Assembly: GCF_027744825.2 (NCBI RefSeq)
Contig: NC_071342.1
Coordinates: 23,218,001 to 23,282,000, forward strand
DNA: 64,000 nt
Source: Synchiropus splendidus
Taxonomy: Eukaryota; Chordata; Actinopteri; Syngnathiformes; Callionymidae
Reading direction: 5' to 3'
Positions 53,030-63,886 of the stretch are shown here, in pieces. A program made the translations under genes and the position numbers. How positions within the stretch are numbered: position 1 is the stretch's first letter; every line of letters starts with the position of its first letter. The notes beneath the pieces were generated by a model. That model was not told the origin of the DNA and searched no databases. It was given only the letters and a program-made list of their open reading frames with translations.

Positions 53030-53210
53030 AGATTGACCAATCACGGACAGAGGTGCGGTAGCGCAGGCGCACCGCCGCCAATGAGCTGGCGGCGGGGGCG
53101 GGCCTTGTGGCGCGCGCACACCTTCACGCAGTGTAAATCAGTGGAGCAGCTCTACAGTCGACCTGCCGCTGCAGAACAGCCTCGGTTCCGTCCACAGAGT
53201 CAGCGCCACC
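53030..53210 (+). promoter_or_regulatory. hnrnpll: hnrnpll promoter (two CCAAT boxes, NRF1 and GC box)
   Basis: CCAAT boxes lie at 53037-53041 and 53078-53082, an NRF1-like GCGCAGGCGC at 53061-53070, and a GC box within GGCGGGGGCGGGCC at 53091-53104. There is no TATA box. The ATG follows about 110 bp later in a GCCACCATG context. Confidence 0.65.
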
Positions 53211-56200
53211 ATGTCCTCGGGAGAACCAGGCTGCGAGCTCGGGGAGGAGGAGTACGAGAGGTCCGCCAAGCGACGCAGGACGGAGGACAGGGAGGCGGGG
53301 GTGGAGGACCGGGAGGAGGGAGAAGAGGAGCTGGAGGAAGGAGAAGACCCCGACACCGGCTCGTTGCTCGGGAACAGTCGGGCCCAGTGGAGCAGCGGAC
53401 AGTACACGACAGGAAGGAAGGTGAGAAGCTAACGTTACTCAGCAGAGCAGCCGTGCGCGCGCATGCGAGGATGCACCTGAAGCTCAACTCTCGAGAGCAG
53501 CACACACACACACACACACCTGGTGAATGATGTCAACAGCACGAGACACAGTCGCCGTCTTTTCAGATTTGCCAGAACTTCTGCTCGGGTGTCACTTCTT
53601 CTTTTCCCCGTGCTGCCTGTGCTCCCCTCAGACTTTCTCCATCACTGCTGCCGAGCTTAGTGCTGACAAGGTTTCTGCCTCCAAGACAATGGTTTTTCAG
53701 CAAGTTGCCATAGCAACGGTTCCAGTTCTAGAGATGAGCGTCTCTGTGGGCTGTGAGAAAAAGCTTGTGGCTCCGCACTCCTCTTCCTGTAGTGCTGTGC
53801 GACAGACCCAAGGATGAAAATTTGAGAATCTATCACCTCACACTTACATTTAAAGGTCCCATCGTGAACTACTGTCTTCAAGAAAGTAACTAGCAAGTGG
53901 GACGCTGGTCTCAGCTGATGGTCTGGTTCCCTTGATTCTGTCGGTGGAGAAAGCTGAAATGGCAAAGTTACGTACAGACATCACAAATGTGTGTGCGTTT
54001 GTATTTCTGGTGGGGTCACTTCCTGTAGCGGCCTGAACTCAGAGTTTGCTCCGTTGTGGCTGAGAAGAATGACAGGACTGTTCAGGACATGCCATGAGGA
54101 TGATGCTACTCCATAAACTGCACACATGGAAGATGCCTTTTATTCACAAATCCCACTGTAACAGTTTGTCCGTGTTGTCGAGTGAGGAGTCAGAAAACAA
54201 AAGCGATGTGGAGAAACTGGTCTGATGCTCATTGTTGCAGATCCACGGCTGCAGAGCTCTCACACCCACAGATGCTGGGAACAATCCTCCCACGCTGCTG
54301 CTGAAGAGCTGCTGAGTTCTGCTGCCGAGTGGGCTGCGAGTGGCAGACAGAGATGAGATGCATGTGAGAAGTGAGAAGACCATCTCCAGGATGGTCACAG
54401 GAGACCCTGGTCTGTGGAAGTGAGAAGATTCCTGAGCCAGACTGATGTTTTATCTTCATTGCTGCTGAGCGTTTACTCTGTCACTCACTGCTTCTAGCCG
54501 ACTTATTGTGCTACCAATTCCTTAGTAGTGTCAGATGTGGCCTCTTCTTCTGAGCTCTTGTTTTTAGCTCCATTTTTAAGTGAGATTTTTTGGAAAAAAC
54601 ACATTTGTTTGAAGAACGGTGCTGATGGAGTTTGAGACCTGGAGACCACAGAAAGGCCCAGTGAAAGCAAGGGTGTCATAAACAGTCAAGAACATCAGAG
54701 CATCTGCTGAAGCAACCTGAGAGGTTCTGCACACGTTCACCCTCAGTAAGAGGACCAAGGTTCCTCTGAGCATGGATGAATAAAGCAGGAGGTAAACGGA
54801 GAAGCGAGGAGTTTCTACGGTGATGTAACGTATACACGCGTGTTGCTGTTATTCACACTCTGCTTCCTTTCTCACGGTCTTGCACACACACACACACACA
54901 CACACACCTGAAGCAGGCTGGAGTGAAGGTGGTGTCACCTTCCTGTGTAATCAGGTCTACATGCAGGTCTTCTAGTTTCCACACACTCAAGTATTCATAC
55001 CGACCGACACTCACAGCATTGCAGTTGATTAAGAAGATGGATGTTCTACTTAGTGACGCTCACTCATTCACCCATTATTTACTGCATCTCAACCACTGCC
55101 CTCGGGCTGTTTGCGGTCCGTCAGCCTCCTTTCTTGGGCCACAAGGATGTGAATCATGACAGCCCATCCCGCCCGTCCTCTTGTTTTGCTGTCTTTGTGA
55201 GGACCTCTCATTGCCATAACCCTTTCCCCCTAAACCTAACCACCCAAAACACGTGGCCTACCTGAGACAAAATGTCCTGGACAATGTGTGGATGCTGAGC
55301 TCTTCATGTTGATTGTTGGACCCTGCAAGAGGAGGCTCTTGAGGACCTTGAGCCTTCGGTTGTGGACCCTGAACGTCCTCTTGTGGATCTGCTCTGGTGT
55401 TCTAGAAGAGGTGGGGCTTGAAGGGGAACATTATTGTGTGTTATTGCATGTTTGTTCATCTCAAACTCTCAGAGCAGCGAGGCTGTGAGCGACACATAAG
55501 AGAGACGCGTCGCTGCAGAAGTCATCTACGTCTATAAATAGATGAAGGCACTGAGTGAGTAGAGGAAGGGCAGGATGATGAGACTGATGTGAGTCTCTTC
55601 TTGATTTGCTGCTCCAAACCAAGTCACCAATTACTTCAGTTAGATTATTCCATACTCCAGTCACCAACGTTTGCAGCCTGAGGCAACACCGTGGTTGTTT
55701 CCTGGCACTCTGGTTTCCTCCCAAAAGGGTGGTGAGGCCAGCAATGTTGTATGGTTTGGAAACAGTGGCACTGAGGAAAAGACAGGAGGCAGAGCTGGAG
55801 GTAGCAGAGATGAAGATGCTGAGCTTCTCTCTGGTAGTGAGCAGCATGGATAGGATCAGAGGGACAGCACATGTGCTCAGGTGTTTAGGAGACCAAGTCA
55901 GAGAGGCTACATGGAGATGGTTTGGACATGTACAGAGGAAAGAGAGATAGTACATGAAGTTGAGGTTGGAACTGCCTGGCAGAAGGTGGAGAGGAAGGCC
56001 AAAGAGGATATTGATGGAGGTGGTGAAGGACGACATGAGGTTTGTAGATTTGAGAGAAGAGGAAGCCGAGGGTGAGATGGAGGAAGATGATCCGCTGTGG
56101 CCAGCCCTGAAGGGAGAAGGCCAAAGAAGAAGAAGAAAACTCTGGTTTCCTCCCACATATAGCCAAAAAGAAAATCGCCATTGTGTTGCTTCGCGGGTGT

Positions 56201-57642
56201 GCTGTCCAGGGTGTCCCCACGCCTCCTCCAGATGCTGCCAGTTCACCCTGATGCGTAGTTGGTGGACAATGTGGTCTTCTGTGGGTGGCTGTTACTCATC
56301 TGCACGACTTGTTATTGAGAGAATGTGTAGTGCTTTGTGTTGCAAACACCGGCATCAGATGTGTCTATTACAGAATAATGGCGAGGACTCGCACCAGATC
56401 TCACCCAGCCCGGTGGTCCACGTCAGAGGCCTGTGTGAGGCGGTGGTGGAGGCCGACCTGATCGATGCTCTGGAGCAGTTTGGTTCCATATGGTGAGTCG
56501 TGTCGCCTATGGGTTGCCTCCGCTGCAGCTGGTGTGACTTGAGTCCCGGTCCGGTTGTGTCCCTGCAGCTACGTGATGATGATGCCCTTCAAGCGCCAGG
56601 CTCTGGTGGAGTTCTCTGCAGCGGAAAGCGCCGACCGCTGTGTGTCCTGTGGAGCCAAGGAGCCAGTTTATATCGCTGGTGTGTTGTCTGTGGTGGTGTT
56701 TCTGTCGACAGAGGAGGGTGGTGCTAAGATCCTCCCTCGCTTAATATCTTGTGGAAGACAAAAAAACAAGGCTCAAAGAGCAAATGAAAGTTGTGTTTTC
56801 AAGTCACGACGTTGTGTTTCAGGTCAGCAGGCTTATTTCAACTACTCCACCTCCAAGAGAATCACCAGGCCCACCAATGCTGACAATCCTAACAGTGGCA
56901 ATAAGGTCCTGCTGCTGTCCATCCAGAACCCACTCTACCCCATCACCACGGTACACACTCGCACACACATGCACGTTTGTTTGGCTGTCTTTGTGAGGAC
57001 CTCTCATTGCCATAACCCTTTCCCCAGCCTATCACTCTGAACCTAACCATCCAAAACACATGGCTCACCTCACCAGGACTAGAACCAAACTCAATTATAA
57101 TAAACTACTTTTACTGGGTTTTAACCCTTTAAACCTTGTGAGGACATGCCAAAATGTCCACCGTTGTTAAGACTTCAATCTCCTCCCTGTCAGGATGTTC
57201 TGCACACGGTGTGCAACCCCATCGGCAATGTTCTGAGAATCGTGATCTTCAAGCGAAATGGAATACAAGCCATGGTGGAGTATCCTTTTTTGTGTGTATG
57301 TGTGTGTGTAAGCGTGTGAGTCTCCTCTCTGCCGGCTCCTTCACTCACATCCTGCAGGTTCGAGTCGGTCCAGTGTGCCCAGAAGGCCAAAGCCGCCCTG
57401 AACGGAGCCGACATCTACGCTGGCTGCTGCACGCTGAAGATAGAATATGCTCGGGTCAGTCTCTCTGCTTTCTGATGCTCCTGCTCAGACTCTTCAGTGA
57501 TGTGGTGATCTGGAGAACTCACCTACTGTATGTGTTGCAGCCCACACGACTGAATGTGATTAAGAACGACAGCGAGAGCTGGGACTACACCAAACCCTAC
57601 CTGGTGAGGCGAGGTAAGACGCTCTCCTTCACTCCCTGTCTC

Positions 57643-57718
<76 letters not shown>

Positions 57719-60700
57719 CTCGGGTCGGTTGCCTCTGACAACTCCAGCACCAAAACTGGGAGACAGGCCAAGGTCCAAGACTCAGTGACTGACTGCTGCT
57801 GCTCCATGAAGATAAAGTGTTAAGTTGTGTGGGACACAGAGCTTCATCTGAGCGACGCTCCTCTACATCTGCAAACAAACCACTCTCATGAGCCACTCAC
57901 CAGCCTGCACCTCCTCCACCCCGTGAGCGACGGAGAGACGGACATCAGGCTCACCATGCACAGCAGCTCTCTCTCATCATCACCTCCTCAACCCAGAGAC
58001 TTGCAGAAAGGGAGGTGGAGAACTGGACCTCAGACCTGCTGACAGGCACGCAGCTGCTTCTTCAACATGCCCAGGAGGCCTCAGGACTTCAGTTGCTCCT
58101 CTTCTCTCTCCATCCTCTTTCTCCTGTGTTCCATCTTCTGCTTTCTGGACAAGACGTCTCGCAGGGCTGACTACTGCTGCCTCACTCTGGCTGACAGGCT
58201 TGTTGATCTGTCTTGTATTGTCGCCTTTTTGACTTCTGTGAGGAGAACATGCTAGAATCCAACATCCACTCTTGCTGCGGTGAAGTCACTCAGTCGTGAG
58301 TCAAGGATTTTTCACTTCTCCACAGTTCTGCTCGTATGACAAACTAACCTATGAACACGGCACTACCTCCTCGGTTTATGAAGGTCTCCGTAACTAAAAT
58401 CTACACTCACAAAATTGTGCAGATAACCAAACCTATACCAACTTGTAGCCCTATATGTGAGGTTTTCACAATGGTATGTCATTAGAAGATTTAAACTTGT
58501 TTTTTGAGATATTGGGATCATCTATTTTTTAATTTTTGGTGACTTTTTTTAGGGTTTTAAAAGGCGTAGAATTCATTTTTGCAATTTCCAAAGGACCATG
58601 AAGGAGACTGTGATGGAAAAATTAAATTCCATTACTAGGCAAAGCCTTGTTTTTTTAAAGAGTATCCACAGTAGGCCTAACCTCTATTCTAATAATTCTT
58701 GCAGAAATAAAAAAGAAATTCCTCAAATGACTAGCTGCATAGTCATTGCAGTATTGTTGACATGGTAACAATTTTGCTGAAGTTTTGGAGGCTGTCAACA
58801 GACTCAAAGCACAAATACAAAGTTTGAGATGCTATAGAAGTTTTAGATGCTGTCAGAACAGCCTGCTTTGGCCAAGAGTTGGACTCTGGTTATCAGCGGG
58901 GCGTTGCCCAATTTTGCCATTATTGGTTAAAATGTGGCGTGAGTGTGACCCCAAAAGCTCATCCGCTTGGTGATGATGTTGGTGAGTTCATAGAGCACAA
59001 TGATCATGGTCAAAGGCAGAAAAGAGGTCTTGGGTTTTGGTCTGAGCAAGTGCACTCAGACTTTGAAAAATGATTTTGGATTGCTAGAAGCTACAAAAGG
59101 GACCTTCACCACCCAAAATACAGGTCAAAAACAAAGCATAATGGCAGAATATGCAGCTAGTCATCTGCAGGATTATTATTTAGAGAATTTCTTATTTATT
59201 TGTGCAAGAATTATTAGAATTGAGATCAGGCCTACTGTGAATACTCTTTACAAACCAAGGGTTTGCCTACCTCATGGTCCTTTGGAAATGGAAAAAATGA
59301 ATTCTACACCTGCTAAAACCCTATAAAAGTCACCATAAATGTCAACATTTCCCTAATCTATTGTCACATGACCACTGCAGCAGTTATCTGTCCTCGAGCC
59401 TATGAACACATGAGCACTGCAGCAGTTCTGAATACACTAATTTATGAACACATAAACACTACATCAGCTCTGACTCCTCTAGACTATGAATGGGAACACT
59501 GCAGAACCTCATCCTCCTCCAGTTTATGAGCAAATGAACTCAGCAACTGCTCTGCTTGCTGTTGCCAATGAACACTACCGACTCTCTTCATCCTTTAGGC
59601 TATGAACACATTAACCCCGCCACAGCTCTGCCTGCCCTTGTCTGTCAACACTACTGCGCTTCCTTCCCTAGTCTATGAACAAATTGACAAACACTGCAGC
59701 TGCTCTTCATTCTCGAGTCATTGAACACATGAACACTGCAACAGTTCTCCCTCCTCGAGTTTATGAATACATGAAACAGCAGCAACTGATCATGTGTAGC
59801 TCTCAAAACTGACTCACTGGTGGGTGTGAAACATGCCGCTTGTCCCTTGACCTCCCTCTGGTTTAGGAAGTCACATGGCCGTTGTATTATTTGGCTGTGA
59901 GTACAAGTGTCTTGTGACACTTCTAAACAACTGTACTGACGCATGCGCACGAGTCTCGGTCGACAGACTCGACGATTGATTTGTGAGAACTTTGTAATGA
60001 TAGCTAGCACAGATGTGGAGCTAATGCTAATGGTACGTGGCTGTACTGTCGGGAGTTTTCCTGTGACAAAGTTCGGAACCAGTTCACTTCAATTCTGTTC
60101 CACAAACTCACCAGGCGGGACTCCTTCTCTCAGTGCCAGTCTGGCCTGCAACACCACATTGAGCTGGGTTGAAAAGTTAGTTTTCCTCACACTGACTTCA
60201 CTGAATGTCTCTGACTGTGGCTTCTGACCCTCTGAATATTGAAGTGAACTGGGTGGGACTCACCTGTGCAGGTGGAGGCATACTGAGTCAAAGCAGCTCT
60301 CTCAAAGCTCTGCGGTTTGAGTCTGAACCTTGGCAACAAGTTAGTTGAGGTGGATATGAGGTGTACAAACACCTGAGCTGGTGATTGTTAACCCTTCAAC
60401 TTCCTCCAACCTCTTCTCTTATCTGGTGTCCTTAGACACCCATGTTGAGGTGTGACTTCATCGTCACCTCTGTAGTTCACCATTTGTTTTTGTGATTGTC
60501 ACATGAGTGACGCACACAGAAGGAATCTGTCCACCTCAGCTCCTGCCTCTCTAGCGCCTCCATATCTCAGACCTGCCGCCCGCAGCTGTGACTCCCTCTG
60601 GTCTGGCCCCCCTCAGTGGTGTGGGTGTGGACACACCAGGGCGGACTCACTGTGCCTCCATCACACGTGTGTATCTGAAGTGACTGGTGATGTTCTGATT

Positions 60701-63700
60701 ATGGTGGGATGTAACGCAGGTTGATGTTCTTGCTGTGGGAGGATGAGAGCGCTGTCTGACGCCTCAGGTACTGTGTCCTTTTATTCCCTCTGTACTTGAA
60801 CGCCAATAAAGTCTCATGTAAGATGGTGGTGCTTCTTTCGTGCTGGTCAAGTGTGATGAACGTGTGTAGCATCATTTGAAGATCTGTGTTGTCTTCTGCT
60901 CCAGGAGCTGACTGCAGATATGGAGCTCCAGCAGTTGACCAGAGAGCTTCACTCTGCAGCCAGCCTGGTGTCCTCCTGCAGTTCAGAAGACTTCACTCTG
61001 TGGGTGTCACACACGAGCTAATGGTGGCGTGTTTTTGTGTTTCAGAGCGTGGGAAGGGCAGGCAGAGGCAGGCCATTTTGGGAGAGCATCCCTCGTCCTA
61101 CGGAAACAATGGCTTCGGTGAGTCTGCTGAGCTGCTTCCTGTGTGTTCCACCTCCAGCTCTGACTGGACCATCCTGAGCTGCCGCACATGCAGCGGAACA
61201 AAGAGGATGGGCTTCCTCTCGTTCATCTTGGGGCACCACAGGGTTCAGGTGTTTTGGTGGCTGACAAACGTGTTAGTTGCTGGAGGAGTCGACGTTGTTA
61301 AAAGTGTGGACGCACATTAGGACGCTGCAGGTGAGACCAAGACTTTTAAAAGACTTAAACTGGTAACTGTATCTGCTGGTGCTGTTGAGCCACAGTCCTC
61401 CCAGAGGTAACCTGACACACACACACACCACAGGTTTGTGTTACTTCCAGGGGCTGTAAGTGGCCGTGCCTTGATTACTACACCTGACACGATGACAAAC
61501 ATGAAGTGGTGTGTGGCTCCAGTGTGTCTGGAGACAGCACCTGGGCTGTGCTTCAGCTGAGGATCCAAGATCCCTTCAGCTGGTGTTGGTCCAACGCGAC
61601 CTGCGGGGACGGTGTGCACTGGCTCTGGTCACTGATCTGGTGTGCTCTGAGAGCATGAACGTTCCACTTCACCTCACGGGTGGACCCTCCGATCACCTGA
61701 CTCCAGATCAGGGGTCTCAAACCCAGGAGGGCCTTTGTTTAAGCCTTTGTTGATGCTGCTCCTTCAGTTGCCACAAAAACCTGCACCCACAGCTGTAGCA
61801 CTTTAAACCAGTGGTCACCAACCTTCTTATCCTCGCCCAGAAGGCGCGACTGCATTGGTCTGTTTGTGTTGAAAATAACTAGAAAGTGTATCCACAGATT
61901 TCGATGAAACTTTCAATGAAAATTGAACAAGGAATCTTCTTCATCTTCTAAGTATATATTTGGGATATTTTCCATCATGTTTTGTAGTCATCGCTGTCTT
62001 TCTTTTGCGCTCTCATTTTCTTATCTAGTTGAACTACTTTTTAAAACAGAACAGAACCCAGAACTTCATAACTCAGAATAACTTAAAGAAATACTTGCAA
62101 TGAAAGAAATAAGCAGGGCTGCTTGCCAACTTCAGTAGGTGAAGTGGTGGTTGTACTGTCCTCACCACACGTGCCACTGTGCCGTTATACAGCCAGCAAA
62201 CTTGGTTTATGGAGGTTTTTTGTACATGTATCTTGTAACTACAAATGTACAAATATAACACATTCAGTGTTCAACAAAACACATAGCAGCTTCACAAACA
62301 TTTATAACCAAATACTTACAAAGTAGAAACAAGTGCACCTACTCTACAGGCGTATTTGAACGATCCTTATTTAAGACGATGTCTCACTCTCACAAATATG
62401 CTCATCGTTTTTTTACGTTTTACAAAATAAATTCACCATTTTAATTGTAACTTATTAATAAATTAAATTCAAATATCTTGAACCTGAAGAGGTGACAGAG
62501 GTATGGAAGTAGAATATATAGTAAACAATTGGTCATGATCACTACTCATCAGTATTTGATATAGGCCTGGAAACCTCTAGAATTGACATCCAAACGTCTT
62601 GATGTTTGTGGTGGAATTCACCTCATCATCACTGCAGCAACACAGTAGCAAATGGATCCTGATTGGCAGCATGCTTGCCTTTGCCCTTCACTAAGACAGT
62701 TTCATGTTGGCCCTCTGACCTCTGCAGGACCGCCCTGCCCCCTGCTGCCTCTGCCTGGCAATGGCAGGCACAAGCTGAGCTCCTTGGATGTTCCTGACAT
62801 GGTGTCGTACCCGCTGCCCCAGTCCTCTACGTCCTACCCAGGACACGCCCCCAGCTCTGTTGCCATGGTGAGCGGCCTACATCCCTCCAAGATGAACTGC
62901 ACCCGCATCTTCAACCTCTTCTGCCTTTACGGCAACATCGAGAAGGTGCGTGGCACTATATCTGTGTGTCAGTGGGTGTGCGTGTGACTGTGTGTGTGGG
63001 CATCTTTTGCCATGCCTGTGAGTACCAAGTCTTGACAAGCCACCTTCTTGTGAGGACATTTTGGCCTGTCCTCACAAGGTTTAGAATAGCGTTTTTCGAC
63101 CAGGGTGCCGTGGCACACTAGTGAGCCGTGAGAGAGAGTCAGGTGTGCTGTGAGAAAATGATCCAGTGATGAAATCAAAACAGTTATTTAAAATAAATAA
63201 ATCATGATATATTTTGCCATATTGCCGCCCCTTTCTGGACACACTTGAAACAAATACATTTTCTGCAATTTGTTTCTGCAAAACTGAGTGTCAGTAGCTA
63301 CTGTTTTTCACAAATGAATAGTGATTTTCTATAGGACTTAAAGCAGAAGTGCGATTTGGCCCAGGTTCCTTTGGAACCAAGGGTGCCGTGGCTAGAAAAA
63401 GGTTGAAAAACAGTGGTTTAGAGGGTTAAAACATGTTTTGGATGGTTAGATTTATGGTGAGAGGCTGGGGAAAGGGTGATGGCAAACCGGAGCTTTAAAC
63501 ACTGACAATGTTGGAGTTTAGTTGAAAATTTTGGAGAGGAGAGATGTTAGGACACAATGACACATGACAACAAGTTGAAAACCGCTGCACCCCTCTGGCA
63601 GCGGCTCCTCACTGAAGGTTCCAGAGTCACGTAATTCATTGTGGAGAAAACAAATTGTTGGGAAACCTCTCTGGTGAACACAGACCTAAAAAAAGGAAGG

Positions 63701-63886
63701 GTGAAAGAACTTGTGGATGAGATCCTGAGCTCTCTTCAGGTTCTTTCTTACCGTGCTGCCACAGGTCAAGTTCATGAAGAGTGTCCCGGGCACGGCCCTG
63801 GTGGAGATGGGGGACGAGTATGCTGTGGACCGAGCCATCACCCACCTCAACAGCATCAAGGTCTTCAGCAAGAGACTCAACGTTTG
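53211..63886 (+). CDS. hnrnpll: Heterogeneous nuclear ribonucleoprotein L-like (partial, first 411 residues)
   Basis: hnRNP LL is a nuclear RRM protein that binds CA-rich RNA and controls alternative splicing, such as CD45 in lymphocytes. Exons: 53211-53420, 56374-56492, 56569-56678, 56823-56950, 57194-57279, 57358-57454, 57541-57613, 61046-61117, 62728-62945, 63765-63886; phases all fit and the donor at 63887 leads beyond the window. The acidic N-terminus (ELGEEEYERSAKRRRTEDRE) precedes RRM1 (SPSPVVHVRGLCEAVVEADL ... CYVMMMPFKRQALVEF). RRM2 follows (NKVLLLSIQNPLYPITTDVL ... GIQAMVEFESVQCAQKAKAA), then an RGKGRQRQAILGEHPSS linker and the start of RRM3 (VSGLHPSKMNCTRIFNLFCL ... GTALVEMGDEYAVDRAI). 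HNRNPLL-specific spellings (SKRITRP, RGKGRQRQAILGEHPSS) and the galm neighbour exclude hnRNP L. Intron 5 is U12-type. Confidence 0.95.
53501..53519 (+). repeat. Short (CA)n tract, hnrnpll intron 1
   Basis: A 19-bp sense-strand CA tract lies 81 bp downstream of the exon 1 donor. Confidence 0.85.
54883..54907 (+). repeat. Short (CA)n tract, hnrnpll intron 1
   Basis: A 25-bp sense-strand CA tract lies within the 2.95-kb first intron of hnrnpll. Confidence 0.85.
55168..55285. repeat. Dispersed repeat family C, copy 4 (truncated)
   Basis: CTGTCTTTGTGAGGACCTCT, then ACCCTTTCCCCCTAAACCTA and CACCCAAAACACGTGGCC match the copy at 56970 closely. It lies in hnrnpll intron 1. Confidence 0.6.
55735..56135 (+). 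mobile_element. LINE reverse-transcriptase 3' fragment
   Basis: The segment is nearly identical to 33250-33600 (for example CAGAGCTGGAGGTAGCA, GATGAAGATGCTGAGCTTCT, GAGATGGTTTGGACATGTAC). It also contains the GTGAGGCCAGCAATGTTGTA stretch that the first copy has lost. It encodes the C-terminal tail (LPGRR-RGRPKR-like) of the same LINE ORF2 with stops. It is sense-oriented in hnrnpll intron 1. Confidence 0.85.
56968..57165. repeat. Dispersed repeat family C, copy 5
   Basis: The family pattern GCTGTCTTTGTGAGGACCTC ... CATCCAAAACACATGGCTCA ... AACCTTGTGAGGACATGCC fills most of the hnrnpll intron 56951-57193. Confidence 0.65.
57280..57357 (+). other. hnrnpll: U12-type (minor spliceosome) intron in hnrnpll
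   Basis: The 78-bp intron starts GTATCCTTTT, an exact match to the U12 5' splice consensus RTATCCTTT. TCCTTCACT at 57337-57345 matches the U12 branch consensus TCCTTAACT with one mismatch. It keeps the branch adenosine (57343), 14 nt before the CAG acceptor. The flanking exons join GTG-GA/G-TTC inside RRM2. Confidence 0.85.
57645..57712 (+). repeat. (CA)n microsatellite, hnrnpll intron 7
   Basis: A 68-bp CA repeat on the sense strand begins 32 bp downstream of the exon 7 boundary (57613). CA repeats are the known high-affinity ligand of hnRNP L-family proteins, and this one lies in the family's own transcript. Confidence 0.97.
58538..59334. mobile_element. Element with about 200-bp terminal inverted repeats (unclassified DNA transposon or foldback)
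   Basis: The left arm 58538-58747 (GGTGACTTTTTTTAGGGTTT ... AATTTCCAAAGGACCATGAA ... TTCTAATAATTCTTGCA ... GACTAGCTGCATA) recurs in reverse complement at about 59143-59334. The centre encodes a broken frame ending ...VGEFIEHNDHGQRQKRGLGFW then SEQVHSDFEK-stop. I associate this style with transposon-carried ORFs but cannot assign it to a superfamily. It lies in hnrnpll intron 7. Confidence 0.75.
61709..61860. repeat. hAT-type terminal fragments
   Basis: CAGGGGTCTCAAACCCAGG at 61709 repeats the family B left terminus and is preceded by CTCCAGAT. CAGTGGTCACCAACCTTCTT at about 61811 is another hAT-style end. Neither has a resolved partner. They lie in hnrnpll intron 8 (61118-62727), which shows no coding sequence. 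Confidence 0.4.
63000..63490. repeat. Family C repeat, copy 6, split by a hAT insertion
   Basis: Left half 63000-63086 (GTCTTGACAAGCCACCTTCT ... CCTGTCCTCACAAGGTTTAG) and right half 63416-63490 (GGGTTAAAACATGTTTTGGA ... GAGAGGCTGGGGAAAGGGTG) are one family C unit in inverted orientation. A hAT element at 63087-63415 interrupts it. Confidence 0.75.
63087..63415. repeat. hAT-like element, family A, nested in family C
   Basis: The left end is TAGCGTTTTTCGACCAGGGT and the right end AAGGTTGAAAAACAGTG. The 8-bp duplications GTTTAGAA (63079-63086) and GTTTAGAG (63416-63423) differ at one base. The interior blocks match 41777-42263. It lies in hnrnpll intron 9. Confidence 0.9.

Noticed and set aside
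53138..53517. Pro/Ser-rich minus-strand frames over hnrnpll exon 1
   Set aside because: They are shadows of the GA-rich acidic coding exon on the plus strand.
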